Positions 8,419 through 16,833 of a stretch of 64,000 nucleotides of DNA are shown piece by piece. The DNA is taken from assembly GCA_015067885.1 (NCBI GenBank), contig SVLO01000004.1, forward strand, positions 62,001 through 126,000. Direction: 5' to 3'. This stretch comes from Oscillospiraceae bacterium (GTDB taxonomy: Bacteria > Bacillota > Clostridia > Oscillospirales > Oscillospiraceae). Both the position numbers and the translations under genes were made by a program. Each line of letters begins with the position of its first letter. Within the stretch, counting starts at the first letter, position 1. The notes under the pieces were generated by a model, which did no database searches, had not been told where the DNA came from, and saw nothing but the letters and a program-made list of their open reading frames with translations.

Positions 8419-9228
8419 ATGCCACTGTCTTCCCTTGAGGGCAACCTGCAGCTCAAACAGCAGCTTCTGCCCCGGCTGACCGGCCGTCGGCTGAGTCATG
8501 CTACCATTGTGTCCGGACCGGAGGGCAGCGGGACCCACAGCCTTGCCAAAATTTTGGCCCGGGGATTGGTATGCTCCGGTACGGGCAGCGCTCCTTGCGG
8601 TACCTGCGCCGACTGCCGCAAAGCGGCGGCGGACATCCACCCGGACATCATTACCATCCGGCCGGAGCCGGATAAAAAGGCCGTTAGTGTGGACCAAATC
8701 CGCCAAATGCGTGCCGATGCCCATATCCGCCCCAATGAGGCACCCCGAAAGGTTTACATTTTAGAGGGTGCCGACCGTATGCAGGGCGAGGGGCAAAATG
8801 CCATGCTCAAACTGCTGGAGGAGGGGCCTGCCTACGCGGCCTTCATTCTGCTGGCTCGAAACAGCGGCGCGCTGTTGACCACGGTGCGGTCCCGCTGTGA
8901 CCATTTGCGCCTTTCTACCGACGAGCAGGTGGTGGACCGGTTGCTGGCAGAACAGGCGGACCGGCTGGCGGAATGTTGGCTGTCCGGGGATGAGCAGGCC
9001 ATGATGGACCTGTGTGTTCCCCTGGAGAAGAGCGACCGCCAGCAGGTGGTCACGCTGTTGGAGCTGCTGCGCGGGCAATTCTGCGATCGGTTGGCTGATC
9101 ATCCGGACCGCAGAAATGTGCTGCGGGGCGTGCAGTTGTTGGACTGGCTGCTGCAGGCAACACAGCGCAATGTGGGTACGGGCCACCTTTTGGGGTGGCT
9201 GTGTGCCGAAGTAAAGGGGCAAAAATAA
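8419..9228 (+). CDS. holB: DNA polymerase III delta' subunit
   Basis: A 269-residue AAA+ clamp-loader subunit. The P-loop is degenerate (GPEGSGTHS, residues 33-41, no catalytic Lys), as expected for delta'. A four-cysteine zinc module (Cys52, 60, 63, 66) follows. The SRC motif appears as VRSRCDHLRL near residue 156. With DnaX and delta it opens the DnaN clamp. It sits between darA and ricT, the standard Firmicutes order (yaaQ-holB-yaaT). Confidence 0.92.
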   Translation: MPLSSLEGNLQLKQQLLPRLTGRRLSHATIVSGPEGSGTHSLAKILARGLVCSGTGSAPCGTCADCRKAAADIHPDIITIRPEPDKKAVSVDQIRQMRADAHIRPNEAPRKVYILEGADRMQGEGQNAMLKLLEEGPAYAAFILLARNSGALLTTVRSRCDHLRLSTDEQVVDRLLAEQADRLAECWLSGDEQAMMDLCVPLEKSDRQQVVTLLELLRGQFCDRLADHPDRRNVLRGVQLLDWLLQATQRNVGTGHLLGWLCAEVKGQK

Positions 9229-9255
9229 CCTAATATCCCGGAGGCAATCGTAATT

Positions 9256-10449
9256 ATGACTGAAATTATCGCTGCCCGCTTCAAAAGCGGGGGAAAAACA
9301 TATTATTTCTCTCCCAACGGACTTACCTTTCAGCCCGGGCAGGGCGTGGTGGTGGAAACCAGCCGCGGCGTGGAGCTGGGTGAGTGTGTGGAGGGCAACC
9401 GCATGGTGGATGAAACCGAGCTGCTGGCCCCCCTGCGCCCGGTAATTCGTGCCGCCACGGCGGAGGACTACAAGACCGCCGAGCGCAACCGCGAAAAAGA
9501 GGAAAAGGCCTTTGCCGTCTGTCAGGAGAAAATTGCCCAGCACGGCCTGGACATGAAGCTGGTGGAGGCAGAGTGCAGCTTTGAGGGGAATAAAATTTTG
9601 TTCCTCTTCACCTCGGAGGGCCGCGTGGACTTCCGCGCCCTGGTCAAGGACCTGGCCGGCGCCCTCCATGCCCGCATTGAGCTGCGGCAGATCGGCGTCC
9701 GGGACGAGGCCAAGACCCTGGGCGGTCTGGGTATCTGTGGCCGGCCCTTCTGCTGCTCGCAGTTTTTGGACGAGTTCCAGCCTGTGTCCATCAAGATGGC
9801 CAAGACCCAGAACCTGTCCCTGAACCCCACCAAAATTTCCGGCACCTGCGGCCGACTGATGTGCTGTTTGAAGTACGAGCAGGACGCGTATGAGGACCTG
9901 GTCAAGCACGCACCCAAGGCGGAGTCCTTTGTGGAAACTCCCGACGGCGTGGGTACCGTATGCGGCGTCAACCTGCTGCGGCAGAAGGTGAATGTCCGGT
10001 TGGAGGACGACCCCGAAACCCCCCGCTGCTACCACAACTGCGAGATCTGCGTGGTCCGCAGCGGCAAGGGTAAGCGGCCCGAGGGCTATGTGGCCCCCCC
10101 GCCGGAGGAGCTGGCCAAGCGCCGTCGTCCCACCGACCCGGAGGAGCTTCCCGCCCCGCCCACCGATCCCATGGGTGCTGCCCTTGCCCGGGTACTGGAC
10201 AAGGGTACGGAGGAGCCGGTTACCCCTCAGCCGAATCAGGAGCGCAGCCGCAATCGCCGTCGCCGCCACGGTGGCGAGCGCAGCGAGAATGGCGAGAAGA
10301 AGCCCACTCCGGCACCGGCGCCTGCACCTGCGAACGAGAGGGAAAAGGCCCCCGAGCAGGAGGGCGGCGAGAAAAAGCGCAGCCGCCACCGTCACCGCCG
10401 TCACCGTCGCCCCGGCAACAAGGGCGAGGGACAGGCACCTCAGCAGTAA
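9256..10449 (+). CDS. ricT: PSP1-domain protein RicT (YaaT)
   Basis: A 397-residue protein. The PSP1 core occupies about residues 1-275 and shows the family cysteine sets GGLGICGRPFCCSQF and SGTCGRLMCCLKYE, which bind Fe-S clusters in the RicA-RicF-RicT complex of Bacillus, where it promotes RNase Y-dependent mRNA maturation. The last 120 residues are a low-complexity Pro/Glu/Arg tail (runs like RRRRHGG and RHRHRRHRR) that is longer than usual and probably disordered. The ATG follows GGAGG. Confidence 0.93.
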   Translation: MTEIIAARFKSGGKTYYFSPNGLTFQPGQGVVVETSRGVELGECVEGNRMVDETELLAPLRPVIRAATAEDYKTAERNREKEEKAFAVCQEKIAQHGLDMKLVEAECSFEGNKILFLFTSEGRVDFRALVKDLAGALHARIELRQIGVRDEAKTLGGLGICGRPFCCSQFLDEFQPVSIKMAKTQNLSLNPTKISGTCGRLMCCLKYEQDAYEDLVKHAPKAESFVETPDGVGTVCGVNLLRQKVNVRLEDDPETPRCYHNCEICVVRSGKGKRPEGYVAPPPEELAKRRRPTDPEELPAPPTDPMGAALARVLDKGTEEPVTPQPNQERSRNRRRRHGGERSENGEKKPTPAPAPAPANEREKAPEQEGGEKKRSRHRHRRHRRPGNKGEGQAPQQ

Positions 10450-10456
10450 AGCAACG

Positions 10457-10492
10457 AACCCCCGAGGCAGACCACCTGCCCCGGGGGTTTTC
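10457..10492 (+). terminator. Rho-independent terminator after ricT
   Basis: AACCCCCGAGGCAG pairs with CTGCCCCGGGGGTT around a short loop and ends in TTTTCTGTT. Confidence 0.85.
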
Positions 10493-10499
10493 TGTTAGT

Positions 10500-10800
10500 T
10501 GAGGGTATTTTGCCCCGCCCCACACGATATGCCTTCCCCTTGGGGGCTGCATAGCCGTTGGCGGCCTTGCCGCCTTACGGATATGGCGTGCCCCTTGCGG
10601 GTGAAAGGCGGCTGAGCGAAGCGAGGTCGGATGAGGGGGCAGGGCGATATGAGATATGGCTCCCCTTGTCAGGGGAGCTGTCAGCCGCAAGGCTGACTGA
10701 GGGGTAGCCCCTTTTGCGTTCTCTCCCTCCGACCTCGCTGCGCTCGGCCACCTCCCTCATCAGAGGGAGGCAAAGGGGTGCGGCCGTGCGTAGGGGCGAA
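10500..10800. repeat. Dispersed repeat block (family B, with traces of A and C)
   Basis: No gene was found between the ricT and aspS terminators. The segment repeats the CCTTCCCCTTGGGGGCTGCA / GCGTGCCCCTTGCGGG / GATGAGGGGGCAGG pattern of 364-555. It also holds GATATGAGATATG (near 10648), a GCTGTCAGCC/GGCTGAC pair, a CCCTCCGACCTCGC block inverted relative to 10617-10635, and a final GTAGGGGCG near 10790. It looks like nested palindromic elements. Confidence 0.65.
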
Positions 10801-10828
10801 ACCGCTATTCAAATCAATCAAAGTAAAA

Positions 10829-10863
10829 GCACACCCTGCTCGAATAAATCGAACAGGGTGTGC
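10829..10863 (-). terminator. Rho-independent terminator after aspS
   Basis: On the minus strand GCACACCCTGTTCGA pairs with TTCGAGCAGGGTGTGC with one mismatch and is followed by TTTTACTTT. It closes the hisS-aspS operon. Confidence 0.85.
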
Positions 10864-10870
10864 GTTTGTT

Positions 10871-12667
10871 TTATTCCTCGGTAGCTTCTTCCACACGGGT
10901 GCAGGCGATGGACAGGTCGTCCAACTGCTTTGCATCGACGACGTCCGGGCAGGACATCATCAGATCGCTGGCGTTCTGCACCTTGGGGAAGGCGATAACG
11001 TCGCGGATGGAGGACGCGCCCGCCATCAGCATACACAGACGGTCCAGACCGTAGGCCAGGCCGCCGTGGGGAGGCGCGCCGTACTTGAAGGCGTTGACCA
11101 GGTGGCCAAAGCGCTCCTGAATGTCCTCGGCGGAGATGCCCAGGGCCTGGAAGGCCTTCTCCTGCAGGTCGGGGGTGTTGATACGGATGGAACCGCCGCC
11201 CAGCTCGCAGCCGTTGAGGACGATATCGTAGGCACGGGCGCGACAATTGGCCTTGTCGGTCAAAATCTTGTCCTCGTCCTCCACCATGGGGGCGGTGAAG
11301 GGGTGGTGCATGGCCTGATAGCGGCCCTCTTCCTCGCTGTACTCGAACATGGGGAACTCGGTGACCCACAGGAACTTGAAGTCCATGGGGTCAATGAGTT
11401 CCATCTGCTTGGCAACCTCGCAGCGCAGGGCGCCCAGGGCGGCCCAGACCACCTCGTTCTTGGCGTCACCAACAATCAGCACCAGGTCGCCGGTCTCGGC
11501 GCCGGCCCGCTGCAGGATGGCGGCGTTCTCCTCCTCGGTGAGGAACTTGGCGTAGGAGCTGGTGGTACCCTCCTCGGTCAGGCGGGTCCAGGCCAGGCCC
11601 TTGGCCCGGTAGGTCTTGACGAAGTCGCCTAGCTTGTCGATCTTCTTGCGGGGGAAGGCGGCGGCGCCGCCCTTGACGTTGATCAGGCGCACGGAGCCGC
11701 CCTCGGCCACGGGGCCGGAGAACACGCCAAAGCCGCAGTCCTTGACGATGTCGCTGATGTCGGTCAGCTCAAAGCCGAAGCGGATGTCGGGCTTGTCGGA
11801 TCCGAAACGGTCCATGGCCTCCTGCCAGGGCATACGCAGGAAGGGGGTCTGCACGTCCACGTCCAGCACTTCCTTGAACACCCGCTTCAGGAAACCTTCC
11901 TGAATGGACATGATGTCGTCTTCGTTGATGAAGGACATCTCCAGGTCGATTTGGGTGAACTCGGGCTGGCGGTCGGCGCGCAGGTCCTCGTCACGGAAGC
12001 AGCGGGCGATCTGGAAGTAGCGGTCAAAGCCGGACAGCATCAGAAGCTGCTTGTATTGCTGGGGGGACTGGGGCAGGGCGTAGAACTTGCCGGGGTGGAC
12101 ACGGGAGGGGACCAGGTAGTCCCGGGCGCCCTCGGGGGTGGACTTGGTCAGAATGGGGGTCTCGATCTCCAGGAAGCCCTGCTCGTCGAAGTAGTCCCGG
12201 GCAATTTTGCAGATTTTGTGACGGGTGGCGATGGCGTGCTGCATATCGGGGCGGCGCAGGTCCAGATAGCGGTAGGTCAGGCGCAGCACGTCGTTGGCGT
12301 TGGAGTTGGCCACGATCTCGAAGGGGGGAGTTTCCGCCTTGGCCAGCAGGCGCAGCTCGGTGACATAGATCTCCACGTCGCCGGTGGGGATCTTGTCGGT
12401 CTTGGCCTCACGCTCCCGGACGGTGCCGGTGGCGGCGATGACATACTCACCCCGCAGGGTGGAGGCCTTGTCGAAGATGTCCTTGGCGGTGCTGTCATCG
12501 AAGGACAGCTGCACCAGACCCGTGCGGTCACGCAGGTCCACGAAGATCAGGCCGCCCAAATCGCGCTGACGCTGGACCCAGCCGCACACGCTGGCGGTAT
12601 GGCCCACGTGGGCCATGCGGAACTCGCCGCAGTAGTTGGTGCGCTTGAAATTCTGAATGTTATCCAT
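10871..12667 (-). CDS. aspS: Aspartate--tRNA ligase
   Basis: A 598-residue bacterial-type class II synthetase. The N-terminal OB fold (about 1-110) binds the anticodon. The catalytic core shows motif 2 (FRDEDLRADRQPEFTQIDLE) and motif 3 (YGLDRLCMLMAG), and a GAD-type insertion lies between them. The ATG at 12665-12667 (MDNIQNF) is preceded by CTGGAG; a TTG three codons upstream overlaps that site. It lies 53 bp downstream of hisS and probably shares its T-box leader. Confidence 0.96.
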   Translation of the reverse strand: MDNIQNFKRTNYCGEFRMAHVGHTASVCGWVQRQRDLGGLIFVDLRDRTGLVQLSFDDSTAKDIFDKASTLRGEYVIAATGTVREREAKTDKIPTGDVEIYVTELRLLAKAETPPFEIVANSNANDVLRLTYRYLDLRRPDMQHAIATRHKICKIARDYFDEQGFLEIETPILTKSTPEGARDYLVPSRVHPGKFYALPQSPQQYKQLLMLSGFDRYFQIARCFRDEDLRADRQPEFTQIDLEMSFINEDDIMSIQEGFLKRVFKEVLDVDVQTPFLRMPWQEAMDRFGSDKPDIRFGFELTDISDIVKDCGFGVFSGPVAEGGSVRLINVKGGAAAFPRKKIDKLGDFVKTYRAKGLAWTRLTEEGTTSSYAKFLTEEENAAILQRAGAETGDLVLIVGDAKNEVVWAALGALRCEVAKQMELIDPMDFKFLWVTEFPMFEYSEEEGRYQAMHHPFTAPMVEDEDKILTDKANCRARAYDIVLNGCELGGGSIRINTPDLQEKAFQALGISAEDIQERFGHLVNAFKYGAPPHGGLAYGLDRLCMLMAGASSIRDVIAFPKVQNASDLMMSCPDVVDAKQLDDLSIACTRVEEATEE

Positions 12668-12720
12668 GAAAATCAACTCCAGTTCGTATAATTGGGTGAT
12701 GATATTACAAAAAGGAATGG

Positions 12721-14088
12721 TTATTCGCCCTTATCGAGGATGGGCAGGCCCTGGTTCAGGGCGGCAAGGCCGGCGGTGATGTGGGCGATGGCTTCCTCCG
12801 CGGGCAGCTTGACCTGTTCGCCGGTCTTCAAATCCTTGACGGCGGCAACGCCGGCATTAATCTCGTCCTCACCCAAAAAGACGGCGTAGGGGATGGCCAG
12901 CTTGTCGGCGTAGGACAGCTTTTGCTTGAACTTTTTCTGTTCGGCGTGGATCTGGGTGCGGATGCCGGCAGCGCGCAGCTGGGTGGCCAGGGCGATGGCG
13001 GGGGACAGATCCTCGGTCATGGGCAGGATCAGCACGTCGGCGGGGGCGGTGTTCAGCGCGTCGTTCAGGTAGCCCTGATCCTCCAGCACGAAGAACAGCC
13101 GGGTCAGGCCGATGGAGATGCCCACGCCGGGCAACTGCTTGTCGGTGTAGTACTCGGCCAGGTTATCGTACCGGCCGCCGGAGCAGATGGAGCCGATCTC
13201 CGGGTGGTCCAGCATGGTGGTCTCGTACACGGTGCCGGTATAGTAGTCAAGGCCCCGGGCGATGGTCAGGTCCACGGCGAAGTGGCTCTCGGGCACGCCG
13301 AAGGCGGCCAAATACTTGGTGACGGTGTTCAGCTCGTCCAGACCGAGATCGAACAGCTCGTGGCGGCCGCGGTAGCCCTCAAGGGCGGTCAAAACCTCGG
13401 CATTGGAGCCGGTGATGGCGATGAATTTCAAAATCTCATCCGCCTGAGCATCGGTCAGGCCAATCTCTTCGTCCACCAGCAGGGCGCGGACCTTGTCGGC
13501 GCCGATCTTGTCCAGCTTGTCCACGGTGCGCATGATGTCGCCGGACTGTTCGGTCAGGCCCAGCATGGCGTAGAAGCCGTTGAGGATTTTACGGTTGTTT
13601 ACCCGAATTTGGAACCGCTTCAAACCCATGGCGGTGAAGGCCTTGTAGATGATGGAGGGAATCTCCGCTTCGTTGCTGATGTCCAGCTTGCCGTCCCCGA
13701 TGATGTCGATGTCGGCCTGATAGAACTCACGGAAGCGGCCGCGCTGGGCCCGCTCGCCCCGGTAGACCTTGCCGATCTGGAAGCGGCGGAAGGGGAAGGT
13801 GAGCTGGCCGTAGTTCTGGGCCACGTACTTGGCCAGGGGGACGGTCAGGTCAAAGCGCAGGGACAGGTCGGTGTCCCCCTTGGAAAAGCGGTAGATCTGC
13901 TTCTCCGTTTCGCCGCCGCCCTTGGCCAGCAGCACCTCGGATGCCTCGATGAGAGGAGTGTCCAGGCCGGTGAAGCCGTACAGGGCGTAGGTTTTTTTCA
14001 GGGTGTCCGCCATGCGGTCGAACTGGGCCTGTCGGGCGGGCAGCAGCTCCATAAAGCCGGACAGGGTGCGGGGTTGTACGATAGGCAT
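12721..14088 (-). CDS. hisS: Histidine--tRNA ligase
   Basis: A 455-residue class II synthetase, slightly longer than the usual 420-430. Motif 2 reads RGERAQRGRFREFYQAD, the HisA motifs read RGLDYYTGTVYE and SGGRYDNLAEYY, and the C-terminal anticodon-binding domain follows. The start at 14086-14088 (MPIVQPRTLSGFMELLPARQ) has AAAGGA upstream; the same frame is open a further 61 codons through the T-box leader but is not likely to be translated. First gene of a hisS-aspS operon. Confidence 0.96.
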   Translation of the reverse strand: MPIVQPRTLSGFMELLPARQAQFDRMADTLKKTYALYGFTGLDTPLIEASEVLLAKGGGETEKQIYRFSKGDTDLSLRFDLTVPLAKYVAQNYGQLTFPFRRFQIGKVYRGERAQRGRFREFYQADIDIIGDGKLDISNEAEIPSIIYKAFTAMGLKRFQIRVNNRKILNGFYAMLGLTEQSGDIMRTVDKLDKIGADKVRALLVDEEIGLTDAQADEILKFIAITGSNAEVLTALEGYRGRHELFDLGLDELNTVTKYLAAFGVPESHFAVDLTIARGLDYYTGTVYETTMLDHPEIGSICSGGRYDNLAEYYTDKQLPGVGISIGLTRLFFVLEDQGYLNDALNTAPADVLILPMTEDLSPAIALATQLRAAGIRTQIHAEQKKFKQKLSYADKLAIPYAVFLGEDEINAGVAAVKDLKTGEQVKLPAEEAIAHITAGLAALNQGLPILDKGE

Positions 14089-14127
14089 AATATCAGTTCC
14101 TTTCGAGGATGTTAAGGCAACGTTTTT

Positions 14128-14175
14128 GTAGGGGCGCGCTGTACGCGCCCGCGGGCGGCCACAGACCGCCCCTAC
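14128..14175. repeat. GTAGGGGCG palindromic repeat in the hisS leader
   Basis: The sequence begins GTAGGGGCGCGC, has an inner GCGCGC...GCGCCCGCGGGCGGCC core and ends CCGCCCCTAC, so both ends are inverted copies. A nearly identical 48-bp copy lies at 34037-34084. It sits between the T-box terminator and the hisS ribosome site, so it is carried in the 5' untranslated region. Confidence 0.75.
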
Positions 14176-14198
14176 CCAAAGATGGTCGGGAATAAAAA

Positions 14199-14460
14199 CA
14201 CGCTCCCGTCCCGTGGTTTGGGACGAGAGCGTGGGAAAACGCTTCGTGGTGCCACCCAAATTCAGGCGCAAAGCGCCCCTTTTGCCTTCTGTTGCGGGAA
14301 GGGGACCGCCCCCGTCTCCGGGGCCGCTGGTAGCGCTGTCTTCACCGACTCCTCACGCAAGCCTCTCGCAGCCAGGGAGGCTCTCTCTGTAGCAGGGTGT
14401 TTCGGGTACTCATGCGCCGTCAGGGCGGTTTGGGTCGATTTTAGCCTAAAAAGGCGGAAA
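14199..14460 (-). promoter_or_regulatory. T-box leader controlling hisS-aspS, apparent Asp (GAC) specifier
   Basis: On the minus strand the leader carries the conserved T-box sequence TGGGTGGCACCACG (plus coordinates 14245-14258). It is followed by a terminator hairpin CACGCTCTCGTCCC / GGGACGGGAGCGTG (14199-14233) and TTTTTATT. Stem I includes AGAGAGAGCC and GGTGAA-GAC-A. By position relative to known T-boxes, GAC (14338-14340) is the specifier, an Asp codon matching the second gene of the operon. T-boxes read through when the cognate tRNA is uncharged. A CAC triplet at 14397-14399 is less well placed. Confidence 0.9.
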
Positions 14461-14481
14461 AGTCAAGTGAAACCGGGATGT

Positions 14482-14898
14482 TTATACCGCAAAGGGTGCG
14501 GTTTTGGGGTTGACGATGTCGCGCCAATCCAGGTCGCCGCGGGACAGGCCGTGGATAAGCACCTCGGCGGTGGCCACGTTGGAGGCGAAGGGGACGTTGT
14601 GCTGGTCGCACAGACGGCAGATGTGGCGGACTTCCTCCTCCAGATCGTTGTTGGCAGGGTCGTCAAAGAACAGGACCATGTCGATCTCGTTATAGGCGAT
14701 ACGTGCGCCCACCTGCTGAATACCGCCGTGTTCGTGGGAAAGGAACAGGTTGATGGGCAGACCGGTGGCTTCACTGACCTGACGGCCGGTGCTGTTGGTG
14801 GCGCACAGAGTATGGCGGGCCAACACGCCGCAGTAGGCAATACAGAACTGGATCATCAGCTCTTTCTTATTGTCGTGGCTCATCAATGCGATATTCAT
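14482..14898 (-). CDS. mgsA: Methylglyoxal synthase
   Basis: A 138-residue protein with the MgsA fold signatures: MNIALMSHDNKKELM start, ATNSTGRQVSEATGL phosphate-binding loop, HEHGGIQQVGARI, and VLFFDDP, which contains catalytic aspartates. It converts dihydroxyacetone phosphate to methylglyoxal plus phosphate, bypassing lower glycolysis when phosphate is short. It lies 30 bp downstream of a minD-like gene, a pairing seen in clostridial mre/min/rod clusters, although the rest of that cluster is not here. Confidence 0.95.
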   Translation of the reverse strand: MNIALMSHDNKKELMIQFCIAYCGVLARHTLCATNSTGRQVSEATGLPINLFLSHEHGGIQQVGARIAYNEIDMVLFFDDPANNDLEEEVRHICRLCDQHNVPFASNVATAEVLIHGLSRGDLDWRDIVNPKTAPFAV

Positions 14899-14928
14899 AC
14901 GAAATCATCCCTTTCCTTTCTCTTTCTG

Positions 14929-15669
14929 TCAGCGGATCCTCATAATGGGGGCGCGATGGCCCTCAATTCGTTTGGCGATGTTCAGACAGGCGTTGGCCGC
15001 GCCCCGGCGGCCGGTCAAAATCAACGGTTTGCCCCGATTGGCGGCCAAAACCACCTTGGGGTCCTCCGGCACCACGCCCAGCAGGGGCAGGCCGGCGGTA
15101 TCCATGGCGTCGTCAATGGTGGTGCGCAGGCGGCGCAGCAGCTTGGGCTGTACCCGGTTGACCACCAAATGCACCTGCTTGATATGATTCAGCTCGCCCA
15201 CGGCACGCTGGGCGTCCCGCAGGGAGGAGGCGTCGTTGGTGGCCACCACGATGGCCCGGTCGGCAGCACAGGCGGCCAGCCGGAACCCGGCGTCCAGTCC
15301 GGCGGGGGCGTCCAGCAGAATGTAGTCAAACTGCTGCCGCGCCTCGTCCAGCAGGGCGGCAATGCCCCGCTCATCCACACTGTCGGGCAGACGGATGGGG
15401 GCGGTGAGCAGGTGCAGGCCGGGCAGGTCCGGGTGGGACACGGCGGCCCGGTCCAGGGTGCAGCGGCCCTCCACCACGTCGGAGAAGTCCATCAGCACCC
15501 GATCACTCATGCCAAGGCTGATGTCCAGATTGCGCAGACCGATATCCATATCAATGCACAGCACCTTGCGCTCCAGGCGGGCAAGGCACGCGGCAATTCC
15601 GCCGGTGAGAGAGGTTTTTCCGGTGCCTCCCTTACCGGAGGCGACAACGATGGCGGTACCAGTAGCCAT
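14929..15669 (-). CDS. minD: MinD-like ParA-family ATPase
   Basis: A 246-residue deviant Walker A ATPase: SGKGGTGKTSL near residues 10-20, then CIDMDIGLRNLDISLG (Walker A'), characteristic of MinD. Family members direct septum placement by membrane cycling with MinC. The canonical KGGVGKTT Val is Thr here, and minC and minE are absent nearby, so it may be a MinD working with distant partners. The ATG at 15667-15669 (MATGTAIVV) has GGAGG upstream. Probably cotranscribed with mgsA. Confidence 0.8.
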   Translation of the reverse strand: MATGTAIVVASGKGGTGKTSLTGGIAACLARLERKVLCIDMDIGLRNLDISLGMSDRVLMDFSDVVEGRCTLDRAAVSHPDLPGLHLLTAPIRLPDSVDERGIAALLDEARQQFDYILLDAPAGLDAGFRLAACAADRAIVVATNDASSLRDAQRAVGELNHIKQVHLVVNRVQPKLLRRLRTTIDDAMDTAGLPLLGVVPEDPKVVLAANRGKPLILTGRRGAANACLNIAKRIEGHRAPIMRIR

Positions 15670-15745
15670 AACGGCCTCCAATCACATCAATAGTTTATCA
15701 CAAAACCGAGATGGGTCAATAGTTTGGGGGAATTTTTTACGCAGG

Positions 15746-16459
15746 TCACAGCGGGTCTTTTTGAATTTTTACCCACTTGCGGGGATAGCCCTTCAGGGTA
15801 GGGGCCACCTTGCGAATGACCACCAGCCGGTGGGTCACGTCGGTGCCGGGGATGGTGTAGTCGTGACAGCCCTCCACCCGACCACCCAGCAGCTTGATGC
15901 AGTGGGCGGCGCCGGACAGCTCGTCGTCGCAATCCGTGCTTTTCATGGCCAAAAACGCGCCGCCCACCTTGACGTAGGGCAGGCACAGCTCGCACAACAG
16001 CCGCAGGTCCGCCACGGCCCGGGCGGTGGCAAAGTCAAAACCGTCCCGGAAGCCTTTGACAAGGGCCTGTTCCTCGGCCCGGGCGTGGATGGCGGAAACA
16101 CCCGCCAGCCCAAGCTGTCCGGCCACTTCGTTGAGCCAGTTGACCCGCTTGCCGAGGCTGTCCAGCAAAGTGACCTGCAGGGAGGGGACCAGGGACTTCA
16201 AAACCAAGCCGGGGAACCCGGCGCCGGTACCTACGTCCACAAGGGTCTTGCCCTCCAGATCCACAAGGCCTACCAGCGCGGCGCAGTCCAGCATGTGCAG
16301 CCGGGCCACCCCCGCCTGGTCCCGGATGGCGGTCAGGTTCATGACCTGGTTCTTTTCCAACAGGAGCTTGCCGTAGTTGGTGAGGATGTCGGCGGCGTCG
16401 GGGGGGACGCGTCCGGTCAGACCCAGCGAATCAAGACCGGCGGAAATCATATCCTTCAA
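15746..16459 (-). CDS. rsmG: 16S rRNA (guanine527-N7)-methyltransferase RsmG
   Basis: A 237-residue Rossmann methyltransferase of the GidB family. The SAM-binding motif is LVDVGTGAGFPGL (about residues 68-80), and LLDSLGKRVNWLNEV and FDFATARAVADL are family blocks. It methylates G527 of 16S rRNA. In many bacteria it lies beside parAB/noc; here serS and mscL separate it from them. It follows a small membrane protein gene by 20 bp. Confidence 0.95.
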   Translation of the reverse strand: MKDMISAGLDSLGLTGRVPPDAADILTNYGKLLLEKNQVMNLTAIRDQAGVARLHMLDCAALVGLVDLEGKTLVDVGTGAGFPGLVLKSLVPSLQVTLLDSLGKRVNWLNEVAGQLGLAGVSAIHARAEEQALVKGFRDGFDFATARAVADLRLLCELCLPYVKVGGAFLAMKSTDCDDELSGAAHCIKLLGGRVEGCHDYTIPGTDVTHRLVVIRKVAPTLKGYPRKWVKIQKDPL

Positions 16460-16479
16460 GGGGTCGCCCTCCTAACGCT

Positions 16480-16833
16480 TCAGGCAAAGTTGGCCAGCAG
16501 GCCGGCAATGCCCGGAAACAGGAACCAAACGGCCGCCAACCAACAAACCACGGCAATCGCCCAGGCGATCCCCTTGCGGGGCGCGCCGGTGGAGCGGTGG
16601 TTTAACAGTACCATAACGCCAAGGCCCACCAAACCGGGGATGGTCAGCAGGGGAGCAAGGCCGGTCAGGGCGTTGCCGTCGGCAAAGTACATATAGGTGG
16701 TCAGAGCGGTTACAATGACCATGTACACAACACCGACCCACGCCAAAACGCGCTTGGCCGGGGGCGCGGGGGTGTATTCCCGGCGCTCGGGCTGCTGGGA
16801 CTCCGATTCGGGCTTGTTGTTGACGTCGGACAT
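16480..16833 (-). CDS. Small membrane protein of unknown function
   Basis: A 117-residue protein that I do not recognise. A polar N-terminus (about 1-25, rich in Glu/Gln/Pro) is followed by three likely membrane segments near residues 28-50, 58-76 and 88-112, the middle pair joined by a basic NHRSTGAPRKG loop. It overlaps the mscL stop by one base (TGATG) and precedes rsmG by 20 bp, so it is probably cotranscribed with both. No catalytic motif is visible. Confidence 0.75.
   Translation of the reverse strand: MSDVNNKPESESQQPERREYTPAPPAKRVLAWVGVVYMVIVTALTTYMYFADGNALTGLAPLLTIPGLVGLGVMVLLNHRSTGAPRKGIAWAIAVVCWLAAVWFLFPGIAGLLANFA

Noticed and set aside
364-10800. CRISPR array or insertion sequence explaining the repeats.
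   Set aside because: Repeats are irregularly spaced, hairpin-like and lack unique spacers; no cas gene, transposase or long terminal inverted repeats were found.
14089-14271. N-terminal extension of hisS by 61 codons.
   Set aside because: The extension is formed from the repeat and T-box terminator sequence; the internal ATG has a ribosome site and gives the conserved N-terminus.
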